From contig CACXBO010000069.1 in assembly GCA_902765975.1 (NCBI GenBank), positions 1-5,918 of the forward strand: a DNA stretch of 5,918 bases. The letters run 5' to 3'. A program made the position numbers and the translations under genes. The stretch's first letter is position 1. Each line of letters begins with the position of its first letter. Positions 1-5,128 of the stretch are shown here, in pieces. The notes under the pieces were generated by a model, which was not told the DNA's origin, did no database searches, and worked only from the letters and a program-made list of their open reading frames with translations. Source of the DNA: Oscillospiraceae bacterium (GTDB lineage Bacteria > Bacillota > Clostridia > Oscillospirales > Oscillospiraceae).

Positions 1-72
1 CTCTGCGGTCTGGTCGATGAGCTGGTGATCGTAAGCCTTGAGTCTGATGCGGATCATTTTCTTTGCTGCCAT
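1..72 (-). CDS. rpsJ: 30S ribosomal protein S10, N-terminal fragment (cut by window edge)
   Basis: S10 is a small-subunit ribosomal protein (uS10) that also acts as NusE in transcription antitermination. Only the first 24 codons are in the window; reading the minus strand from the ATG at 72 gives a start of MAAKKMIRIRLKAYDHQLID, the highly conserved S10 N-terminus (pattern K-x-RIRLKAYDH-x-x-x-D). A Shine-Dalgarno GGAGG lies at 82-86 on the minus strand with about nine bases to the ATG, which supports this start. rpsJ is normally the first gene of the S10 ribosomal operon, so rplC, rplD and others would be expected beyond the left edge; that is inference. It is preceded by a long leader and a strong promoter. 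Identification is confident despite the short length because the motif is so conserved. Confidence 0.95.
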   Translation of the reverse strand, partial: MAAKKMIRIRLKAYDHQLIDQTAE

Positions 73-372
73 TTTTTCTTTCCTCCAATTTCGTACAGCA
101 TATTGTATAAATGTACCGTACGGTGAGCCATTCTTTTTGTACACTCAGCCGTGCGTATCACTCCCGCCCAGAAAAATAACCGGTATAAAACCGGCTGTTT
201 CCCTGTCCGGACGATATACGCCCGTACAAATTCTGACTCAGCCGCCCGATTTCGCGACGCCAAACGAGGCGACGCCGGACATACTCCCCGGAAGTTACCG
301 CCGCTCGGCGCAATCTCCCGGATCATCGCAGTACGCTTTTGGGCGCAATTATCGCGCACTACGCCCACGCGC
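73..372 (-). promoter_or_regulatory. Long 5' leader of rpsJ / S10 operon, potentially structured
   Basis: About 300 nt lie between the predicted transcription start near 372 and the rpsJ ATG, with no convincing gene. Reading the minus strand 5' to 3', complementary segments can form hairpins at 367-340 (TGGGCG with CGCCCA), 321-288 (7 bp with one GU, with an inner CGCC/GGCG), 275-254 (GCGTCGCC with GGCGTCGC around a T-T mismatch, loop TCGTTT), 224-208 (CGGGCG with CGTCCG, loop TATAT), 196-178 (terminator-like) and 116-93 (GTACA with TGTAC) just before the Shine-Dalgarno site. Leaders of r-protein operons often bind a product of the operon for autoregulation; that role here is inferred. The pairings were found by eye, not by energy calculation. 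Confidence 0.55.
171..196 (-). terminator. Terminator-like hairpin (possible attenuator) inside the rpsJ leader
   Basis: On the minus strand AGCCGGT (196-190) pairs with ACCGGTT (184-178), a 7-bp stem with one GU pair and loop TTTAT, and it is followed at once by ATTTTTC. This is the layout of a short intrinsic terminator, placed about 175 nt into the predicted transcript and about 100 nt before rpsJ. The stem is weak for a full terminator, so a conditional attenuator is more plausible than a constitutive stop. The neighbouring palindrome GTCCGGAC at 204-211 could compete for the CCGG half-stems. Confidence 0.4.
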
Positions 373-378
373 CTTGTT

Positions 379-450
379 AGAATAACAAATATCTCTCCGT
401 GTGTCAAGCACAAATTTCAATTTTTTTGAACTTTTTTCTATTATTTTTCC
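379..450 (-). promoter_or_regulatory. Strong sigma-A promoter of rpsJ with upstream A-tracts
   Basis: On the minus strand a perfect -35 TTGACA (407-402), a 17-nt spacer and -10 TATTCT (384-379) form a near-consensus vegetative promoter; transcription should start near 372. Just upstream (408-450) are runs of A and T including seven consecutive A, which resemble an UP element binding the RNA polymerase alpha subunit. Such promoters are typical of highly expressed ribosomal operons. The A-tract role is inferred. Confidence 0.8.
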
Positions 451-453
451 TGC

Positions 454-489
454 TTGTGGCAGCATCTCCCGGGTTATACAATATATTGT
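454..489 (+). promoter_or_regulatory. Possible second promoter for dus with overlapping 12-bp palindrome
   Basis: TTGTGG (454-459), a 17-nt spacer and TACAAT (477-482) could form a weaker plus-strand promoter upstream of the main dus promoter. Its -10 overlaps the perfect 12-bp palindrome ACAATATATTGT (478-489), which has the size and position of a small operator. AT-rich palindromes also arise by chance, so both the promoter and the operator reading are tentative. Confidence 0.25.
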
Positions 490-521
490 TGCTATGGTCA
501 TTTTGAAGGAGCTCTCCGGCA

Positions 522-550
522 TTGACAAAAACAGACTCGTATCTTAAAAT
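522..550 (+). promoter_or_regulatory. Sigma-A promoter of the dus-sigma-anti-sigma operon
   Basis: A perfect -35 TTGACA (522-527), a 17-nt spacer (528-544) and -10 TAAAAT (545-550) predict a start near 557, about 45 nt before the preferred dus start codon. It diverges from the rpsJ promoter, with roughly 115 bp between the two -35 boxes. No ECF-type promoter (GAAC-like -35 with CGTC-like -10) was seen here, so the operon seems to be transcribed by the housekeeping sigma factor. Confidence 0.75.
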
Positions 551-584
551 GTCACTCGTCGGTTATATATTTAAATGTATAGGA

Positions 585-592
585 AAGGGGAG
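585..592 (+). promoter_or_regulatory. Ribosome binding site that favours the TTG start of dus
   Basis: AAGGGGAG lies nine bases before TTG at 602. The upstream in-frame ATG at 575 has only AT-rich sequence before it and no Shine-Dalgarno match, so the site favours the TTG start. Confidence 0.6.
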
Positions 593-601
593 TCGGGCGT
601 C

Positions 602-1600
602 TTGCGCATCGGCAGTGTAGAAGTTAATACGCCCGTAATGCTCGCGCCGATGGCCGGAGTGACCGATCTCGCTTTCCGCACGCTCTGCCGCGAATACGGC
701 GCCGGGCTTACGGTCACCGAAATGGTGAGCTCCAAGGCGCTTATGTATCAGGACAGAAAATCCCTCGCCCTTATGAAGCTCGGCGAGGGTGAAGCGCCCG
801 CCGCAATACAGCTCTTCGGCTCTGATCCGGTCTGTATGGGCGAGGCGGCGGCAAAGGCTTTTGAGACCGCTCATCCCGATATCATAGATATAAATATGGG
901 CTGTCCGGTCGGCAAGGTCGTATCCTCAGGCGACGGCTCGGCTCTGATGCGCGCTCCCGAGCGGGCGAGAGACGTTATCGAGGCTGTTGTGAAGAGCGTC
1001 TCCTGTCCGGTCACCGTCAAATTCCGCAAGGGCTTCGACTCCGCCTCTGTAAACGCCGTTGAGTTCGGGCTTATGTGCGAGGCGGCTGGCGCCTCTGCGA
1101 TCACCGTCCACGGGCGCACACGGGCTCAGATGTACTCCGGCAGGGCGGACATGGAGATAATAAAGGCTGTTAAAGCGGCGGTCGGGATACCTGTTTTTGC
1201 AAACGGCGATATATTCACCGGCGAGGACGCAAAAAAAGCTCTCGATTTCACCGGCTGCGACGGAGTTGCGATAGCCCGAGGCGCGATGGGCTCGCCCTGG
1301 ATATTCCGCGACGCGAAGGCGGCTCTTGCCGGAGAGCCCGTGCCGGAGGCTCCGTCTTACCTTGAACGGCTGGAGCTGGCGCGGCGGCAGTTCGAGCTCG
1401 CCGCCGTGGACAGGGGCGAGCGCACCGCCTGCCTTGAGGCGAGAAAGCACCTCGCCTGGTATCTGAAGGGAATGCCCTACGCCGGCTACTACCGCGACAG
1501 AATAATGAGCGTTTCGACGCTCAAGGATATATACAGCGTATCCCGCGATATAGAGGACAGTCTGCGGGATCTTGAAAGGAGGCCTCGCCGTGACTCCTGA
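602..1600 (+). CDS. dusB: tRNA-dihydrouridine synthase, DusB-like
   Basis: This flavoenzyme family (FMN, NADPH) reduces specific uridines in the tRNA D-loop to dihydrouridine in the cytoplasm. From the TTG start it has 332 residues, normal for the family. Visible motifs are APMAGVTDLAFR (about 15-26) for FMN binding, DINMGCP with the catalytic Cys101, VTVKFRKG (Lys140) and ITVHGRT (His170) for phosphate and base contacts, ANGDI (about 200-204), and GVAIARGAMGSPWIF (about 221-235) closing the TIM barrel, followed by a helical C-terminal tRNA-binding domain. The TTG at 602 gives a start MRIGSVEVNTPVMLAPMAG that matches usual DusB N-termini and has a good ribosome binding site; an in-frame ATG at 575 would add nine residues. 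It is first in an operon with the sigma/anti-sigma pair and overlaps the sigma gene by 11 bp. Assignment to DusB rather than another bacterial Dus is by overall resemblance. Confidence 0.93.
   Translation: MRIGSVEVNTPVMLAPMAGVTDLAFRTLCREYGAGLTVTEMVSSKALMYQDRKSLALMKLGEGEAPAAIQLFGSDPVCMGEAAAKAFETAHPDIIDINMGCPVGKVVSSGDGSALMRAPERARDVIEAVVKSVSCPVTVKFRKGFDSASVNAVEFGLMCEAAGASAITVHGRTRAQMYSGRADMEIIKAVKAAVGIPVFANGDIFTGEDAKKALDFTGCDGVAIARGAMGSPWIFRDAKAALAGEPVPEAPSYLERLELARRQFELAAVDRGERTACLEARKHLAWYLKGMPYAGYYRDRIMSVSTLKDIYSVSRDIEDSLRDLERRPRRDS
1577..1582 (+). promoter_or_regulatory. Ribosome binding site that sets the GTG start of the sigma factor
   Basis: A perfect AGGAGG sits seven bases before GTG at 1590, inside the dus coding sequence. 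An upstream in-frame TTG at 1572 would place this site inside the gene and has no Shine-Dalgarno match of its own, so GTG 1590 is the likely start. Confidence 0.8.
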
Positions 1601-2198
1601 GGAAGAAAAGCGTCTTGTGAAAGCCGCTCAGGGCGGAAGCGAGAGGGCCTTCGAGGCTCTGTTCGACGCGAATCAGAAGCTCGTCTACAATCTGGCTCTA
1701 AAGCTTACGGGCAGCCCGGACGACGCGCTGGACGTTTCGCAGGAGGCTTTCATCAAGGCGTATAAGAATCTTGCCGCCTTCCGCTTCGAGAGCAGATTCT
1801 CCGCATGGCTCTACCGCCTCACTTACAACGCCGCCATGGACTTTCTTAAAAAGAGCAAGCCTGCCGTCTCTCTCACACAGGAGGACGGCGAAGGGGATGA
1901 GCAGGAGCTCGTCATACCGGACTCCTCCCCGGGTCCCGAGGAGCTTGTCGAGCGCGACGACATAAGGCGGGCGGTACGCGAGGCCGTCGCCGCGCTGCCC
2001 GACGACAAGCGCGAGATCCTGATCATGCGCGAATTCTCCGGAATGAGCTACGGAGACATCGCCGCCGCCCTTGGGCTTGAGGAGGGAACGGTCAAGTCCC
2101 GGATAGCGAGGGCAAGATCTGCTCTTGCAGAAATATTAGTAAAAGCGGGAACTTTTGAGAGGGTTTCCCGGTCTAATAAACTGAAAGGAGGGAAATGA
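1590..2198 (+). CDS. RNA polymerase ECF sigma factor (sigma-70 family, RpoE/SigW-like)
   Basis: It directs RNA polymerase to a stress or envelope-signal regulon. From GTG 1590 it has 202 residues, typical of ECF sigmas, with only regions 2 and 4. Region 2 spans about 19-88: DDALDVSQEAFIKAYKNL (44-61) is the core-binding 2.2 segment and FSAWLYRLTYNAAMDFLKK (70-88) covers -10 recognition. An acidic linker (about 97-124) leads to region 4 (about 125-183) with a helix-turn-helix at MSYGDIAAALGLEEGTVKSR, which reads the -35 element. The gene overlaps dus by 11 bp, suggesting translational coupling, and the anti-sigma gene follows after one base, the usual arrangement for a sigma kept inactive by its partner. 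No self-activated ECF promoter was found upstream. The signal and regulon cannot be read from this window, so no symbol is assigned. Confidence 0.93.
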   Translation: MTPEEEKRLVKAAQGGSERAFEALFDANQKLVYNLALKLTGSPDDALDVSQEAFIKAYKNLAAFRFESRFSAWLYRLTYNAAMDFLKKSKPAVSLTQEDGEGDEQELVIPDSSPGPEELVERDDIRRAVREAVAALPDDKREILIMREFSGMSYGDIAAALGLEEGTVKSRIARARSALAEILVKAGTFERVSRSNKLKGGK

Positions 2199-2199
2199 T

Positions 2200-3216
2200 A
2201 TGATCTCTTGCGAAAAAGCACGCGATCTTATAAGTAAACATCTGGACGGCGAGCTTTCTGCAGAGGAGAGCGCCGCTCTTGAGGCGCATCTCGCCTCCTG
2301 CGAAGACTGCTCCCGTTTTCTGAGCCTTCTCTCCCTCGTTTCAGAGTCCGTGCCGGAGGACGTCGAGCCGCCCGCCGAGCTTAAAAGCGGCGTAATGACC
2401 GAGGTCAAACGCCTGAATGCCGAAAAGAAGCGCAAGAAAAGATCTGCCCTGATCCTACGCTGGACGGCGGCTGCGGCAAGCTTCGCGATCATCGCCTTTG
2501 CGGGCTACAGTCTTTTGAAGAGCGGCGACTACGGCGCGGACAAGAGCGTCGCGGTCTTCGAAGACGAGGCCGAGCCGGAAGCTCCGGCTTTCGACTCGGA
2601 GCCCCTTCCTTCGCCTTTGCCCGATCCGAACAGCGCTCCTGCGGAAGACTCCGAGCCCTGTGCAGAACCGGAGCCGGAGCCAGAGATAGACTTTGCGATA
2701 GCCGGAGCCTGTGCTCAACCGGAGCAGGAACCGGAGCAGGAGCCAGAGCCTCAATCAGAGCCGGAACCTAAGCCGCAACCCTCTCCTCAACCGGTTACTA
2801 CACCTCAGCCTACTCCCGTGCCGGAACCCGAGCCGGAACCGGAACCTCAACCGGAGCCGGAACCGGAGCCTCAACCCTCTCCTCAAACGTTTAATTCGGC
2901 GACGGAACCCCCTGACGACACTCCTTGGCCGGATGACGTTCCCTTTTCCTTAGAGCCTATGTCGGGATATTGCGACGTGCCGGAAGACGTCAGTTACCCT
3001 TGCGAGTGGCTCGTTGTCCTGTACGGAGAAGGTTCGTGGTATGAAGCGAGAGAATATGCTGAAGGCCGCGGCTGGACTCTTTGGACAGATCTTGACGACG
3101 GACAGCTCACCTTTCGTCTTTCTGCTCCGCTCGATGAGGAAGAATTCGCTGCTCTGATCAGCGAACTGCTTGAGTATGAATTTGTTACAGACGCATATCC
3201 GGTAAACTGCCCGTAA
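2200..3216 (+). CDS. Membrane anti-sigma factor: ZAS zinc domain, one TM helix, Pro/Glu stalk, extracytoplasmic domain
   Basis: Likely holds the adjacent ECF sigma inactive at the membrane. Residues 1-50 carry the zinc-binding anti-sigma signature Cys4 ... His30-x3-Cys34-x2-Cys37. A basic stretch (70-81, EKKRKKR at 75-81) precedes a single hydrophobic segment (about 83-106), so the N-terminus should be cytoplasmic by the positive-inside rule. Residues about 122-242 are a low-complexity stalk of Glu-Pro and Pro-Gln units. Residues about 250-338 look folded: predicted strand (LVVLYGEG), helix (WYEAREYAEGRG), two strands (WTLWTDL, LTFRLSA), helix (DEEEFAALISELLEYE), strand (VTDAYPV), a beta-alpha-beta-beta-alpha-beta order. 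Cysteines 154, 171, 258, 268 and 337 lie outside the membrane. The ATG follows AAAGGAGGG (2184-2192) at seven bases. At 338 residues it is longer than simple RsiW-type proteins (about 200). Release by regulated proteolysis is likely by analogy, not shown. The C-terminal domain family is not recognised. Confidence 0.88.
   Translation: MISCEKARDLISKHLDGELSAEESAALEAHLASCEDCSRFLSLLSLVSESVPEDVEPPAELKSGVMTEVKRLNAEKKRKKRSALILRWTAAAASFAIIAFAGYSLLKSGDYGADKSVAVFEDEAEPEAPAFDSEPLPSPLPDPNSAPAEDSEPCAEPEPEPEIDFAIAGACAQPEQEPEQEPEPQSEPEPKPQPSPQPVTTPQPTPVPEPEPEPEPQPEPEPEPQPSPQTFNSATEPPDDTPWPDDVPFSLEPMSGYCDVPEDVSYPCEWLVVLYGEGSWYEAREYAEGRGWTLWTDLDDGQLTFRLSAPLDEEEFAALISELLEYEFVTDAYPVNCP
2650..2889 (+). repeat. 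In-gene Glu-Pro / Pro-Gln repeat tract
   Basis: This part of the anti-sigma gene (residues about 151-230) is built from degenerate CCGGA(A/G) units encoding Pro-Glu, mixed with Pro-Gln and Pro-Ser. A 15-base direct repeat CAACCCTCTCCTCAA occurs at 2776-2790 and 2872-2886, 96 nt (32 codons) apart, and the peptide PQPSPQ recurs at the same spacing, suggesting internal duplication. All units keep the reading frame. Confidence 0.8.
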
Positions 3217-3225
3217 GGCAATAAT

Positions 3226-3253
3226 AAGCGCCGCTGATTTCTCAGCGGCGCTT
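3226..3253. terminator. Bidirectional intrinsic terminator between convergent operons
   Basis: AAGCGCCGCTGA and TCAGCGGCGCTT form a perfect 12-bp stem with loop TTTC. It begins nine bases after the anti-sigma stop and ends 14 bases before the end of the Na/Pi cotransporter gene. The plus side is followed by CAGCTTTTAT and the minus side by ATTATTG, so the T-tracts are modest, but the stem is strong and its position between convergent genes fits termination from both sides. Confidence 0.85.
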
Positions 3254-3267
3254 CAGCTTTTATAAGA

Positions 3268-5004
3268 TTATTTTATGCTGTATTTCTTTCTGTAATCCGC
3301 AAAACGTTTTTCATACTCCGTTCCGTGGCGCACGAGGTGCAGGTATTCGTGGAGGTCGAGCTCCTGTTTGCCTATCTCGAGAACGCAGCCGGCAATATTC
3401 GAGGCGTGTCCGCCTATTCTCTCAATAGCGGTCAGAATATCTATGAGAACGAAGCCGGTCTCGATCTTGCAATCGCCCGTTGTAAGTCTCTCGACGTGGG
3501 CGGCTCTGATCTTCTCGCAGAGCCCGCTGATGACCTTGCAGAGCGGCTCTACCTCGACGGCTGCCTGACCGTCGCCGCGGCAGAAGGCGGCGTTCGTCTT
3601 TTCAAGAAGCTCGTCGGTAGCAGCAAACGCGACCTTGAGCTCCGCCTCGGCAGCGGGAGAGAAGCCGGTCTTCTTCTCCTTGAGCTCTCCGGCAGAGCGG
3701 AGTATCGTTACGGAGTGATCGCTCACTCGCTCGAAATCGCTGAGGCAGCGCAGGAGCTGAGAGACCGTCACAGCGTCTCTGCGCAGAAGCTCGCAGGACG
3801 AGAGCTTTACAAGGTAGCTGCCGAGCTTATCCTCATACTCGTCGACCTTTTTCTCCCAGCTTTCGATCTTTTCCGCCGTTTTCGCGTTATACTCAAAGAA
3901 CTGGCTCATAGCCGTGCGGACGCCCTTGGCGGCAAGCTCCGCCATATCGCGCTCGACGTTGAGGCACTGCTCGAGAGCAACGGAGGGCGTTGCCAGAAGT
4001 CGCTCGTCCAGCAGTACGGCGTCCTCCGCGCCGCCGCGGACGAGAATGCGGGAGAGCTTTATGAGAAGCCCGGAAAGCGGCATGAAAATCAGTACTGAAA
4101 CGAGCTTATAGCCGGTGTTTATAAGGGCGATCTCGACAGGGGCTACCGCCTCCGCCCCGAAGGTCCAGCCCGCCGCGTTATATATAATAAGGTATAAGGG
4201 CAAAAGGATCACGGCGGAGAGCAGATTGAAAAGAAAGTGTATGGCGGCGGTTCTTTTTGCATCCTTCGATGCGCCGACTGCCGCAAGAGCGGCGGAAATG
4301 CAGGTGCCTATGTTCTGACCCATAAGAATTGGGATAGCCGCGTTTATCGGGATGCTCCCTGTCGCAGAAAGCGCCATCAGTATACCGATAGACGCCGAGG
4401 AGGACTGGACGACGACGGTTATCAGAGTGCCGGCGAGGATCCCGATGATCGGGTTCGATACGGCGGCGACAATGCCCGTAAAGGCCGGGTCTGTTCTCAG
4501 ATCGACGACTGCCCCGCTCATTATCTCCATTCCGTACATCAGAACGGCAAAGCCGAGAAGCACGAGCCCGGTCTCCTTCCTCTTCGTGCTCTTGGAGAAG
4601 TTGTGGAGAACGACTCCGATGAGGGCGAGGACGGGGGTAAAGGTGGATGGCTTCAGCAGGTGAAGCAAAAAGCTTCCGCCAGAGACGCCGGAAAGCGAAA
4701 GTATCCACGGGGTCGCGGCAGCTCCGAGATTTGCGCCGTATATAATAAACACGGACTGAGCAAGCGTCATAAGCCCGGAGTTTACGAAGCCGACCACCAT
4801 CACCGTAGTGAGGGAGGAAGACTGCATAAGCGCCGTCACTCCCGTTCCGAGAGTGAGACCGGCAAGAGGCTTCGCAGTTACGTTTCTGAGAAGAGCCTTT
4901 AGCCTGTGTCCGGCGCGTTTCTCCAGCGCCCCGCCCATGAGGTTCATTCCAAAGAGGAAGAGGGCAAGACCGCCTATCAGCGTCAGTCCGTCGAAAATAT
5001 CCAT
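3268..5004 (-). CDS. Na+/phosphate cotransporter family protein with C-terminal PhoU-like domain
   Basis: Predicted inner-membrane carrier of the Na/Pi cotransporter (NptA/YjbB-like) family, moving inorganic phosphate with sodium. At 578 residues it has the usual length for the fused form. The N-terminal half (about 1-320) is hydrophobic with two inverted-repeat cores: TALMQSSSLTTVMVVGF (about 57-73) with YGANLGAAATPW (89-100), and TVVVQSSSASIGILMAL (about 196-212) with MGQNIGTCISA (228-238). QSSS is the family substrate-site motif. The C-terminal part (about 345-555) is a helical PhoU-like domain with DFERVSDHS (423-431) and AIERIGGHA (526-534). The second copy has Gly where PhoU proteins usually have Asp. 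The ATG at 5004 follows AAGGAGAA (5018-5011) at six bases. It has its own promoter and a foldable leader, and is convergent with the sigma operon. Direction of transport (uptake or efflux) cannot be told from sequence. Confidence 0.92.
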   Translation of the reverse strand: MDIFDGLTLIGGLALFLFGMNLMGGALEKRAGHRLKALLRNVTAKPLAGLTLGTGVTALMQSSSLTTVMVVGFVNSGLMTLAQSVFIIYGANLGAAATPWILSLSGVSGGSFLLHLLKPSTFTPVLALIGVVLHNFSKSTKRKETGLVLLGFAVLMYGMEIMSGAVVDLRTDPAFTGIVAAVSNPIIGILAGTLITVVVQSSSASIGILMALSATGSIPINAAIPILMGQNIGTCISAALAAVGASKDAKRTAAIHFLFNLLSAVILLPLYLIIYNAAGWTFGAEAVAPVEIALINTGYKLVSVLIFMPLSGLLIKLSRILVRGGAEDAVLLDERLLATPSVALEQCLNVERDMAELAAKGVRTAMSQFFEYNAKTAEKIESWEKKVDEYEDKLGSYLVKLSSCELLRRDAVTVSQLLRCLSDFERVSDHSVTILRSAGELKEKKTGFSPAAEAELKVAFAATDELLEKTNAAFCRGDGQAAVEVEPLCKVISGLCEKIRAAHVERLTTGDCKIETGFVLIDILTAIERIGGHASNIAGCVLEIGKQELDLHEYLHLVRHGTEYEKRFADYRKKYSIK

Positions 5005-5021
5005 ATTTCATTCTCCTTGCC

Positions 5022-5061
5022 GCGGGAAAAACGTCGGCAGTCCCCGCGGACTGTCTCCCGC
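5022..5061 (-). promoter_or_regulatory. Foldable 5' leader element of the Na/Pi cotransporter gene
   Basis: On the minus strand an inner stem CAGTCC-GCGG-GGACTG (5053-5038) is enclosed by GCGGGA (5061-5056) pairing with TCCCGC (5027-5022). Alternatively CCGCGGG and CCCGCGG can pair next to the Shine-Dalgarno site (5018-5011), excluding the first fold. The competing helices suggest, but do not prove, control of translation. Confidence 0.4.
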
Positions 5062-5088
5062 TATTATTAATCTCTTTAACCCATCTGA

Positions 5089-5118
5089 AGTTTAGCACAT
5101 ATGGCGGGAACATGTCAA
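5089..5118 (-). promoter_or_regulatory. Sigma-A promoter of the Na/Pi cotransporter gene
   Basis: Minus-strand TTGACA (5118-5113), an 18-nt spacer and TAAACT (5094-5089), preceded by TGC (an extended -10). The predicted start near 5082 gives a leader of about 78 nt. The -35 lies only about 10 bases past the tatD stop and no terminator separates them, so some readthrough from tatD is also possible. Confidence 0.7.
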
Positions 5119-5128
5119 TAGGCTGGGC

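Noticed and set aside
101..130. Second rpsJ promoter on the minus strand (TGGCTC-17-TACAAT) close to the gene
   Set aside because: The -35 matches consensus poorly, and a far better promoter exists at 379-407; the AT-rich -10-like sequence may be chance.
38..429. Open frames of 92-119 codons on both strands over the rpsJ leader and promoter
   Set aside because: They lack good ribosome binding sites, match no recognised family, and one runs across the strong rpsJ promoter; the region is better explained as leader plus promoter.
575..601. ATG at 575 as the dus start
   Set aside because: No Shine-Dalgarno precedes it, and the added nine residues are not typical of the family; TTG 602 has AAGGGGAG at good spacing. 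It remains an alternative.
1572..1589. TTG at 1572 as the sigma factor start
   Set aside because: The perfect AGGAGG at 1577-1582 would lie inside the gene; GTG 1590 fits its spacing.
2455..2953. Open frames on both strands across the Glu/Pro repeat region (Arg/Leu-rich or Asn/Arg-rich products)
   Set aside because: They are by-products of the low-complexity CCGGA(A/G) repeat, which avoids stops in other frames; the plus-strand anti-sigma frame has the domains and the ribosome binding site.
3325..4098. 257-codon plus-strand frame opposite the Na/Pi cotransporter gene
   Set aside because: It is antisense to a well-supported gene with clear QSSS and PhoU motifs and shows no recognisable domain or ribosome binding site.
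4178..5113. 311-codon minus-strand frame overlapping the cotransporter start
   Set aside because: It is an Arg-rich shadow in another frame of the cotransporter gene, and its start overlaps that gene's promoter.
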